In this document: positions 7,431 to 12,977 of the stretch, piece by piece
How the letters are laid out: every line of letters starts with the position of its first letter
How positions within the stretch are numbered: the stretch's first letter is position 1
Assembly: GCA_002297935.1 (NCBI GenBank)
Contig: DBLC01000055.1
Coordinates: 492-13,480, forward strand
Reading direction: 5' to 3'
DNA from: Dialister sp. UBA734
Lineage (GTDB): Bacteria > Bacillota > Negativicutes > Veillonellales > Dialisteraceae
DNA: 12,989 bases
Position numbers and translations under genes: made by a program
The notes under the pieces: generated by a model
What the model saw: the letters and a program-made list of their open reading frames with translations, nothing else
Told to the model about the DNA's origin: nothing
Databases searched by the model: none

Positions 7431-7619
7431 TATCGCTTTTCTTAACAATAGCATGACACGGAGAAGTAAAGTCTTACGGACCTAACATTGGTATTTAAAA
7501 TCACAAAATCCCATTGATGGTATCAGTCAGGATTCGTGTTTCTAAGTTGGGAAGTTTGAGTTTGTATTTTATACATCAGTGTTTCCCCAGTTGTCTAGAC
7601 CTAACAACCAACAACCAAT
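7431..7619. other. Non-coding spacer between fold-back element and repressor gene
   Basis: It holds a small inverted repeat, ATGCTAT at 7427-7433 with ATAGCAT at 7448-7454, and ends in CTAACAACCAACAACCAA heptad-like sequence just after the repressor stop. I see no gene, promoter or terminator that can be defended. Confidence 0.4.
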
Positions 7620-7895
7620 TCACACAATATTCGAAAACCGTTCCACCGCTTTAGCAAATTTCGCTATGGTTTCATCAGCATTGCCATGTTCGATGCCATC
7701 GCGGACGCAGTGCTGCAAATGGCCTTCCAGAATAATCTGTCCTACTTTATGCAAAGCCGACTTGGCCGCATTCACCTGGGTAATCACATCTTCGCAGGGA
7801 ATATCTTCTTCAATCATGCGGTCAATGGCCTGCACCTGCCCCATGATTTTCTTCAATCGACGATGAAGATTCTCTTCATCCATACATTGTTTCAT
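7620..7895 (-). CDS. csoR: CsoR/FrmR-family (DUF156) metal-responsive transcriptional repressor
   Basis: Small all-helical DNA-binding repressor that releases DNA when its ligand binds. Its 91 residues are typical. RRLKKIMGQVQAIDRMIEED at 12-31 is the basic, DNA-contacting first helix. Cys34, His59 and Cys63 have the C-x24-H-x3-C spacing of Cu(I)-binding CsoR, unlike RcnR or FrmR, where the last ligand position is not Cys. Cu(I) sensing is therefore the best inference, but a related thiol or aldehyde role cannot be excluded. AAGGAG lies 6 nt before the ATG. No copper ATPase, chaperone or thiol gene is next to it, so its targets lie elsewhere. It is separated from rnhB by 352 bp and from sirC by 835 bp. 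Confidence 0.9.
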   Translation of the reverse strand: MKQCMDEENLHRRLKKIMGQVQAIDRMIEEDIPCEDVITQVNAAKSALHKVGQIILEGHLQHCVRDGIEHGNADETIAKFAKAVERFSNIV

Positions 7896-7919
7896 ATCGT
7901 TCTCCTTTTTATCTTGACT

Positions 7920-7964
7920 GGTGACTGGTAGACTGGGATATGCTCTTCCCAGTCACCAGTCACC
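7920..7964. repeat. Mirrored hairpin of GACTGGT heptads upstream of csoR
   Basis: GGTGACTGGTAGACTGGGA at 7920-7938 and TCCCAGTCACCAGTCACC at 7947-7964 are reverse complements with one extra base, loop 8 nt. The units are the same as in the array at 1928-1957. It lies 13 nt upstream of the csoR ribosome binding site, so it could be in the leader of that transcript. Confidence 0.75.
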
Positions 7965-7978
7965 ATACTTCATAAACA

Positions 7979-8044
7979 TGCGGCGCTTTATGAATTGTGC
8001 ACCACTAAATAAGTTTACAACGCTATCTTGGCTCCCCTGTCAGG
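7979..8044 (+). repeat. 66-bp dispersed repeat, copy A
   Basis: It aligns without gaps to 12907-12972. Shared segments include ATGAATTGTGCACC, AAGTTTACA and GGCTCCCCTGTC. It opens with GCGGCGCTTTATGAATT, related to the GCGGCGC hairpins at 1862 and 10675. Non-coding. Confidence 0.75.
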
Positions 8045-8091
8045 TAATGATATTAAGTTAAACAAAATATGCGATGATTCCTTTCGTGAAA

Positions 8092-8210
8092 AAGATTCTC
8101 AAGGTTCTGAGGGTACTAAAGGTTCTTAGGGGTGCCAAATAAGATGATAACGCTAGCATTCATTGGCTCATTCAAGAAACCTTCAGAACCTTCAGAACCC
8201 TTAGAATCTT
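8092..8210. repeat. Hairpin built of 9-bp tandem units (RGGTTCTGA type)
   Basis: The left arm at 8093-8128 reads as AGATTCTCA, AGGTTCTGA, GGGTACTAA, AGGTTCTTA. The right arm at 8174-8210, read on the minus strand, gives AGATTCTAA, GGGTTCTGA, AGGTTCTGA and part of a fourth unit. The arms therefore pair in register, with a 46-nt loop. It lies 38 bp past the rnhB stop and may shape the 3' end of that transcript. There is no T-run. Confidence 0.75.
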
Positions 8211-8247
8211 GTAACTGCTAGCGAAACCATACCAGCTAACACACTTC

Positions 8248-9018
8248 TCACTGCTTGCCAAGTACCATGCTCTTCACCGGTTCAAAGCTTTTCCGATGAA
8301 TCGGTGTGATGCCCAATGTGTGCAATGCGGCTATGTGTTCCGCCGTGCCGTAGCCTTTATTTTTCGCAAATCCGTAACCTGGATAAATGGTATCGTATTC
8401 GTCCATGATCTTATCTCGATACACTTTGGCCGCAATGGAGGCAGCGGCTACGGAAGCGCTTTTGGCATCGCCGTGAATCAGTGATACCGTAGGACAGGAA
8501 AAATGAAGCGGCATAGCGTCCACAATCACCGCGTCGGGCTGTATTTTCAGATTTTTTACCGCCTGATACATGGCCATCATGGTGGCTTCGTAAATGTTCA
8601 GTGCATCAATCTCTTCTGGCGGCAAGCTCACAATGGACACGTCTACGGCTTCTTTTTGAATTTTCGCAGCGATTTCTTCTCTATGTTTGATGGTGACTTT
8701 CTTGGAATCGTTCAGCCCATAGGCGAACCAGTGGGGTTTCAAAATCACGGCTGCCACGGTTACAGGCCCCGCCAAAGGGCCACGGCCCACTTCATCGATA
8801 CCCACGATGTGGGTCAAGCCTTTTTTGTAAAATTCACTTTCCACTTCATACATGGATTCCACCCGAAGCCGCTCTTCGCTTTCTCTTTCCAGACGCTTCA
8901 TATAGGAAACCACCAGATTCTGCACGCCTTTTCTTTCGTCAGAAAGAATGTCCTGCAGCACCTCTTCCGGTACTTCGTCTTGCTTCAAAATGTCTCGGAT
9001 TTCAGATATTTTCTTCAT
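8248..9018 (-). CDS. rnhB: Ribonuclease HII
   Basis: Cleaves the RNA strand of RNA-DNA hybrids and nicks at single ribonucleotides in DNA. 256 residues, with an N-terminal extension of about 70 residues like the Bacillus subtilis enzyme. The catalytic domain starts at GIDEVGRGPLAGPV (73-86) with Asp75 and Glu76. Asp167 is in IVDAMP and Asp184 in HGDAKSASVAAASIAAKVYRD, completing the acidic metal site. YPGYGFAKNKGYGTAEH at 212-228 is the conserved substrate-contacting loop. AGGAA precedes the ATG. It lies directly downstream of ylqF on the same strand, the classical Firmicutes pairing, though a 244-bp repeat-filled gap separates them. Confidence 0.97.
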   Translation of the reverse strand: MKKISEIRDILKQDEVPEEVLQDILSDERKGVQNLVVSYMKRLERESEERLRVESMYEVESEFYKKGLTHIVGIDEVGRGPLAGPVTVAAVILKPHWFAYGLNDSKKVTIKHREEIAAKIQKEAVDVSIVSLPPEEIDALNIYEATMMAMYQAVKNLKIQPDAVIVDAMPLHFSCPTVSLIHGDAKSASVAAASIAAKVYRDKIMDEYDTIYPGYGFAKNKGYGTAEHIAALHTLGITPIHRKSFEPVKSMVLGKQ

Positions 9019-9038
9019 TCTTTTTCCTCAATAGAATT

Positions 9039-9260
9039 AGTTGTTAGTTGCAGGTTGTTGGTTTACTTTCCGAGTTAGTTCTTGGCAATTCGCACAAAAA
9101 AAGAAAATCACATTGGTTTAAGGTTTGAGGTTTCGCAATTTACTAAACCTTAAACCAATAACACTGTGTTTGCTTGCAAATGATAAATAAAGAACACGGA
9201 TAATAAACCTTAAACCATTCCACTCAGTGTTAGTTGTTGAAAATTTAACAACAGACAACC
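9039..9260 (+). repeat. Interspersed hairpin element of ~230 bp, copy 3
   Basis: It fills the ylqF-rnhB gap. It matches copy 2 over almost its whole length: GTTGGTTTACTTTCCGAGTT, GGCAATTCGCACAAAAA, GGTTTGAGGTTTCGCAATTT, AATAACACTGTGT, AAAGAACACGGATAATAAAC, AGTTGTTGAAAATTTAACAA. Within the copy, TTGGTTTAAGGTTT pairs with AAACCTTAAACCAA, and GGTTTACTTTCCGAGTT pairs imperfectly with AACACGGATAATAAACC. It therefore forms a long imperfect stem. Non-coding. Confidence 0.78.
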
Positions 9261-9262
9261 AT

Positions 9263-10114
9263 TTACTTTTCCGGCAACGGATCCAGTGTAATCTTCCCTA
9301 GTTTCCCATTTCGGAAATCCCGCAGTACCACCATTTCTGCTCGGTCGTAATCAATGGCACCGCCGGGAAGGAGGCAGCCTCTCCGTCGGCCTGCGGCTTC
9401 CAGAAGGAGCTGTGGGTCTTGATTCACATCTTCGATGTTATATTTCTCCTGCAATACCCAAGGAGAAGTTTCTGCCAAAGAAGAAAGCAGGGCTGACACC
9501 ACTTCATTGGAATTGAATACATCCCCTGCGATGGCCCCCGTAGCAGCCAAGCGAAGGGCTGCGGTCTGGTCATCAAATTTCGGCCACAATACCCCTGGAG
9601 TATCCAGCAAATCCAGCCCATCGGACAGACGAACCCACTGTTTTCCTCGGGTATGGCCCGGCGTATTGGCTGTGCGAGTCGCTGCAGTGCCAGCCAGGAA
9701 ATTGATCAGCGTCGATTTCCCTACGTTCGGAATTCCCAAAATCATGAGACGCACAGAACGGCTCTTGATGCCTCGTTTCCGCCACTTCGCCAGCATCGGT
9801 TCGGCAGTTTCGCGAATCAGTGCCAAAAGGCGCTTCTTATTTTTACTATTTCCTACACTCATAGGCACCACAGGGATATTTTTCTTTTGGAAATAAGAAA
9901 TCCAACGGTCTGTGGCTTTCGGGTCTGCTAAGTCGGCCTTATTCAGAATCACAATCCGGGGTTTTCCCTTCACCAGTTCGTCAATCATAGGATTGGCACT
10001 GGACGCCGGAATGCGGGCATCTAACAATTCCGCCACCACATCGACCGCTTTCAGATGGCCTTCTATCATTCGTTTCGTCTTGGTCATGTGACCTGGAAAC
10101 CATTGTATTAGCAT
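9263..10114 (-). CDS. ylqF: Ribosome biogenesis GTPase YlqF/RbgA
   Basis: Circularly permuted GTPase needed for late assembly of the 50S ribosomal subunit. From the chosen start it has 283 residues. The G motifs come in permuted order: G4 NKAD at 58-61, a G5-like SVG at 86-88, G1 GIPNVGKST at 127-135, a G2-region NTPGHTRG at 150-157, and G3 DTPG at 171-174. The C-terminal helical RNA-binding part follows, from about residue 195. I chose the ATG at 10114 because GGAGG lies 5 nt before it and the product begins MLIQWFPGHM, the family N-terminus. The ATG at 10126 overlaps that GGAGG. It is transcribed ahead of rnhB. Confidence 0.96.
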   Translation of the reverse strand: MLIQWFPGHMTKTKRMIEGHLKAVDVVAELLDARIPASSANPMIDELVKGKPRIVILNKADLADPKATDRWISYFQKKNIPVVPMSVGNSKNKKRLLALIRETAEPMLAKWRKRGIKSRSVRLMILGIPNVGKSTLINFLAGTAATRTANTPGHTRGKQWVRLSDGLDLLDTPGVLWPKFDDQTAALRLAATGAIAGDVFNSNEVVSALLSSLAETSPWVLQEKYNIEDVNQDPQLLLEAAGRRRGCLLPGGAIDYDRAEMVVLRDFRNGKLGKITLDPLPEK

Positions 10115-10119
10115 TTGTA

Positions 10120-10124
10120 CCTCC
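10120..10124 (-). promoter_or_regulatory. Ribosome binding site fixing the ylqF start
   Basis: GGAGG on the minus strand is 5 nt before ATG 10114 and overlaps the upstream in-frame ATG at 10126-10124. The shorter start is therefore favoured. Confidence 0.75.
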
Positions 10125-10137
10125 ATTTATGTTAATA

Positions 10138-10247
10138 AGTTTCTCAGGTTTCTCAAGTTGCTAAGGCTGCTCAAGTTCTCCGAATGTGCCTATAAACGCA
10201 TTCGAGAAACCTGAGAAACTTGAGAATCCTTAGCAACCTGAGAAACC
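10138..10247. repeat. Hairpin built of 9-bp tandem units (RGTTTCTCA type)
   Basis: The left arm gives AGTTTCTCA, GGTTTCTCA, AGTTGCTAA, GGCTGCTCA, AGTTCTCCG. The right arm, read on the minus strand from 10247, gives GGTTTCTCA, GGTTGCTAA, GGATTCTCA, AGTTTCTCA, GGTTTCTCG. Both end in an AATGYG next to the loop, so the arms pair in register. The unit is related to that of the hairpin at 8092-8210. It lies just upstream of ylqF and would be in its leader if transcription starts beyond it. Confidence 0.78.
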
Positions 10248-10297
10248 TTTATATCAATAGGAATCATTGCATATTCTGCTTCACTCACCAGAATTGC

Positions 10298-10327
10298 ATA
10301 CCATACGGGGTATACTATCCATAGTAT
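10298..10327. promoter_or_regulatory. Operator-like double palindrome
   Basis: ATACC-ATAC-GGGGTAT at 10298-10313 has the half-site layout (TACC...GGGGTA) reported for CsoR-family operators. It runs directly into a perfect ATACTAT-CC-ATAGTAT inverted repeat at 10312-10327. It lies about 185 bp upstream of ylqF and about 500 bp upstream of the membrane-protein gene. The resemblance to a CsoR site is by eye, and no regulated gene is evident. Confidence 0.35.
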
Positions 10328-10424
10328 TGTAACATAAATCAACTCGGATGAAAAATTTAGATATAAAGGAGAAGAAAGATTTTGATTGTTCTATCTAAGC
10401 TGTCAACATTTTGTTATAAATTAG

Positions 10425-10568
10425 GTAAAGCAAATAGCCAATCCATTCATGTGCCCATAGACTCTAGCAACTTCATTGTACCGTCATTTCGACCGATCCT
10501 ATTTGTGCGAAATGACACAAAATATTTGAAATGAGATGTGCCCCTGAGTGGAGAAATGACGCTAATGA
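10425..10568. repeat. Fold-back (MITE-like) element, copy B (internally deleted)
   Basis: It matches copy A from GTAAAGCAAAT through CCAATCCATTCAT, GTACCGTCATTTCGACCGAT and CCCTGAGTGGAGAAAT, then jumps to GACGCTAA, the right end of copy A. The jump is at GAAAT, which occurs at both ends of the missing part in copy A (7206-7210 and 7412-7416). A 9-bp pair GTCATTTCG/CGAAATGAC at 10483-10491 and 10508-10516 remains. Non-coding. Confidence 0.72.
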
Positions 10569-10674
10569 TATAATCCTTTTCAATCACTAAGCCAAATACC
10601 ACCTGTCTGTTAGTCTCACATGAATTCTATATTTCCTAATCCCCAGGGCCTAGCTACTAATCCCTTTATATTTT

Positions 10675-10700
10675 GCGGCGCTTTTTAATTTGTGCGCCGC
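10675..10700. repeat. GC-rich hairpin GCGGCGC / GCGCCGC
   Basis: A perfect 7-bp inverted repeat at 10675-10681 and 10694-10700, loop 12 nt, with TTTTTAATTTGT in the loop. Same stem as at 1862-1890. Confidence 0.65.
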
Positions 10701-10706
10701 CCCCTT

Positions 10707-10734
10707 CATTCCTCATTCCTAATTTCTCATTTTT
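10707..10734. repeat. Heptad tandem array, unit CATTCCT
   Basis: Four 7-bp units (CATTCCT, CATTCCT, AATTTCT, CATTTTT) just upstream of the promoter of the membrane-protein gene. No mirrored arm is apparent here. Confidence 0.6.
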
Positions 10735-10765
10735 AGCAAACGACGCATTTGCATCCATCTTTTTC

Positions 10766-10794
10766 TTGCTAAAACCATTCCTACCATATATACT
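10766..10794 (+). promoter_or_regulatory. Sigma70-type promoter for the membrane-protein gene
   Basis: TTGCTA at 10766-10771 and TATACT at 10789-10794 are separated by exactly 17 bp. Transcription should begin near 10801, giving a leader of about 30 nt before the TTG start at 10831. This is the best promoter match I found in the window. Confidence 0.65.
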
Positions 10795-10830
10795 AGAAAA
10801 GAATTGTTTATTTCAAAGGAGATGGATGTT

Positions 10831-11796
10831 TTGAATTTTGTTGATGCCGCTGTGGCCTTTTTGAATATTGGCCTTTTCAGCACCCTGATTTCTCGTTTTA
10901 CTGGCGCCAATATGGCCATGCTGGTGTTCTGCAGCTTGCTGTATATGGGAAGCGAACCTCTCGAAACAGTAGGTATGATGATGACCTACCTGGTTTTCAT
11001 GAGACTCACCATTTACACCCAGAAGCAGAAATTGAATTTCAAGAAACTCCGCGTATTCAGTGGGTTTAAAGTCTTTGTACCGGTTCTTCTCATTGTTATT
11101 TCTATTTTCATTTATCCATTTGCTGCGCTGGCTATTTTCCTCTTCCTCTTCATGGTAGAAATATTAGCCCAGATGAAAGACAGCATCCCAGAGAATCATC
11201 GACTGGCAAAGTCTCAATTGATTTCTTACATCGTAACCGGTTCCGTACTGGTTACCCTGTCCATGATTGCCGTGAAATTTATTCCTGCTGAATACTACTA
11301 CATCATCGGTGGTTTTGTAGGACTTCTGCTGTGCGGCTTCTTCTACTGGCTGGGGCAGAGCAGAGATCGCCTGGCTAACGCTTGGGATAAAGTGGTGCTT
11401 CTCTCTTTCATCCCACTGGGACTTTTCGGATTTGATGTAGCCGACTGGCTGGACGATATGCGCCGCAGCACCAATCACAGCCGTATCGCTTACAACTTCC
11501 CATTCATTTTCCTGCCGGTCTTCTATGTAGGTTTCCTGATGGCCAATATCCTTTTCGGTGTATTCTCCCTGTCAGGTATGTGCATCACCTTCTTCGGTGC
11601 ACTGGGCCTTCGCCTCTTCGGTTACTATGAAGTTTCCAGAAAAGGCAGCGCCAACCTGGTTTCCATCGGCTTCACCGTCCTGGCTATTTTCCTGCTGTTC
11701 CTCACCGCTCCGGAACCGATCGGCGTCTCCAAGTATGTGGACGCTTTCCTGCCAACCAATTACTATGGGTTCCAGGGGATTTTAAATATGTTTTAA
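10831..11796 (+). CDS. Multi-pass membrane protein of unknown function
   Basis: I do not recognise the family. From the chosen start it has 321 residues and about eight or nine hydrophobic segments, roughly 2-20, 28-62 (perhaps two), 80-113 (perhaps two), 130-150, 155-174, 188-202, 223-265 (two) and 275-293. Charged stretches lie between: TQKQKLNFKKLR at 63-74, KDSIPENHRLAKSQ at 116-129 and DWLDDMRRSTNHSR at 205-218. There is no cleavable signal peptide and no ATPase or enzymatic motif. The N-terminal part (helix, small loop, GSEPLETVG, helix) faintly recalls TSUP/TauE-SafE permeases, but this is a guess. TTG 10831 is 9 nt after AAAGGAG; the in-frame ATG at 10822 touches that site and the TTG at 10804 precedes it. 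It has its own promoter and terminator, so it is probably a single-gene transcript. Confidence 0.85.
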   Translation: MNFVDAAVAFLNIGLFSTLISRFTGANMAMLVFCSLLYMGSEPLETVGMMMTYLVFMRLTIYTQKQKLNFKKLRVFSGFKVFVPVLLIVISIFIYPFAALAIFLFLFMVEILAQMKDSIPENHRLAKSQLISYIVTGSVLVTLSMIAVKFIPAEYYYIIGGFVGLLLCGFFYWLGQSRDRLANAWDKVVLLSFIPLGLFGFDVADWLDDMRRSTNHSRIAYNFPFIFLPVFYVGFLMANILFGVFSLSGMCITFFGALGLRLFGYYEVSRKGSANLVSIGFTVLAIFLLFLTAPEPIGVSKYVDAFLPTNYYGFQGILNMF

Positions 11797-11809
11797 TTGA
11801 TTGATATGT

Positions 11810-11847
11810 AAAACGGCATTTCTCACATCGTGGGAAATGCCGTTTTT
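11810..11847 (+). terminator. Rho-independent terminator of the membrane-protein gene
   Basis: A 17-bp stem (11810-11826 with 11830-11846) has one G-T pair, a 3-nt loop and the core ACGGCATTTC/GAAATGCCGT. It ends in a run of five T on the plus strand and starts 14 bp after the stop codon. The A-run on the left could give it some activity on the minus strand too. Confidence 0.92.
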
Positions 11848-11903
11848 ATAGCTTATACACCAATAAATTGAGTTGAGTCCATTGGTAGTTATACGGACTG
11901 TCA

Positions 11904-12070
11904 AAAGGTTATTATTCTACAGATTTCATATAGTGAACAAAGTAAAAATACCGCTCATTGCCAGGTTATAAAGGGTTATTTATAGGGTATGACATAACCT
12001 TTTATAACCTTGTAACTGGTGGTATTTTACTTTGTTTGATAAGAGAAATCTGCGGAATAATAACCCTTTA
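11904..12070. repeat. Long inverted repeat between convergent genes
   Basis: Arms at 11904-11979 and 11994-12070 pair over about 76 bp at roughly 80 percent identity by eye, with a 14-nt loop. Matching blocks are GGTTATTATTC, CAGATTTC, CAAAGTAAAA and GGTTATAAA. ATTGGT at 11881 and ACCAAT at 12071 extend the symmetry outward. It contains no gene and ends about 50 bp before the nth stop. Confidence 0.8.
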
Positions 12071-12123
12071 CCAATCCACATAAATGAAAAATGACTCAAC
12101 GAAAATCTCAAAACAATAACCTT

Positions 12124-12765
12124 TTATTTCGTTTTCACCAAGCACGAAGGACATACATCATGCAAAAAACACGTCTCACATTTCGGTGCCCTGGCGGTGC
12201 AGACTTTTCTGCCGTGCCAGATGAGCCAGTGGTGAGCGTCAGACCAATCTTTCTTGGGAATGGCTTTCATGAGTCCTTTTTCCACTTCCAATGGCGTGGT
12301 GCCGGGAGCCAATTTCAACCGATTGGCTACACGAAATACATGGGTATCCACTGCGATGGCCGGATACCCCCAAGCCACACTGCGAACCACATTGGCTGTT
12401 TTCCGTCCTACGCCAGGCAGTTTCACCAATTCATCGAAATCCTGTGGCACTTCGCCGCCGTAATTTTCGAGCAGCATATGGCACATGCCCAGAAGATTCT
12501 TTGCCTTGGCCTTATAGAGGCCACAATCATGAATTTCGGTTTCCAATTCGGCCGGTGTCAGGGCCGCCATTTTCGCTGGGCTGTCGAGTCGGGGAAATAT
12601 CCGTCCTGTAATCACATTAACCCGCTTATCGGTACACTGGGCCGACAGAATCACCGCCACCAATAAAGTAAAAGGACTGGTAAAGTGCAGCATGGTCCCT
12701 TCATTGTGATACACTTCCGACAATCGTTTCAACTGTTCTTCTTTGATTTTTTTCGTTACACGCAT
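12124..12765 (-). CDS. nth: Endonuclease III (DNA glycosylase/AP lyase)
   Basis: Base-excision repair enzyme that removes oxidised pyrimidines and cleaves the abasic strand. 213 residues, the normal size. LILSAQ-type segment AVILSAQCTDKRVN at 37-50, helix-hairpin-helix LPGVGRKTANVV at 116-127 with catalytic Lys122, and VDTHVFRVANRL at 139-150 with catalytic Asp140. A C-terminal [4Fe-4S] site has Cys189, Cys196, Cys199 and Cys205 in the C-x6-C-x2-C-x5-C spacing. ATG 12765 is preceded only by a weak AAGAG. It stands alone, convergent with the membrane-protein gene. Confidence 0.97.
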   Translation of the reverse strand: MRVTKKIKEEQLKRLSEVYHNEGTMLHFTSPFTLLVAVILSAQCTDKRVNVITGRIFPRLDSPAKMAALTPAELETEIHDCGLYKAKAKNLLGMCHMLLENYGGEVPQDFDELVKLPGVGRKTANVVRSVAWGYPAIAVDTHVFRVANRLKLAPGTTPLEVEKGLMKAIPKKDWSDAHHWLIWHGRKVCTARAPKCETCFLHDVCPSCLVKTK

Positions 12766-12810
12766 GTTCTCTTACATCTCTATACAATCGTAAAAATAAC
12801 ACTGAGTTTT

Positions 12811-12876
12811 TTGTTATTAGTTGTTGGTTGTATGTTGTTTGAACCCTAACAACACACAACCAACAACTAACAACAA
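12811..12876. repeat. Heptad mirrored hairpin upstream of nth
   Basis: Left arm 12811-12839 and right arm 12848-12876 agree as reverse complements at 27 of 29 positions, loop 8 nt. Units are GTTATTA, GTTGTTG, GTTGTAT, GTTGTTT and their mirror. It is the cleanest heptad hairpin here and lies about 45 bp upstream of the nth start. Confidence 0.82.
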
Positions 12877-12906
12877 TTTAGCGAGCAGCCACTAAATAAG
12901 GGGCAT

Positions 12907-12972
12907 TGAGGTGCTATATGAATTGTGCACCCCTAAGTAAGTTTACACCGCTGTCTCGGCTCCCCTGTCGGG
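12907..12972 (+). repeat. 66-bp dispersed repeat, copy B
   Basis: Gap-free match to 7979-8044 with a dozen or so differences. GAGGTGC and GCACCCC at 12908-12914 and 12923-12930 make a short stem. A partial CCACTAAATAAG at about 12890-12901 repeats the inner part of copy A, so a nested or rearranged copy may precede it. Confidence 0.75.
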
Positions 12973-12977
12973 GGAGC
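12959..12977. repeat. Palindrome GCTCCCC / GGGGAGC
   Basis: A perfect 7-bp inverted repeat with a 5-nt loop, followed by GCCGAAGGC up to the window end. I recall GGCTCCCCTGTCGGGGGAGC...GCCGAAGGC as a common intergenic repeat of gut Firmicutes. The element runs out of the window. Confidence 0.6.

Noticed and set aside
6785..7619. Cobalamin or other riboswitch upstream of the tetrapyrrole operon
   Set aside because: I looked for B12-box-like and other conserved aptamer cores in the 835-bp gap and saw none. The visible hairpins are heptad repeats and the fold-back element.
3491..9260. Regular repeats considered as CRISPR arrays
   Set aside because: Units are 7 or 9 bp, directly tandem and without unique spacers; no cas gene is present.
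10382..10534. 50-codon TTG frame preceded by AAAGGAG
   Set aside because: Not listed as a gene, since most of it lies inside fold-back copy B and it has no recognisable product. It is mentioned only as a possible remnant.
12091..12666. Plus-strand frame of 191 codons
   Set aside because: Antisense to nth, which has intact catalytic residues and the iron-sulfur cysteines.
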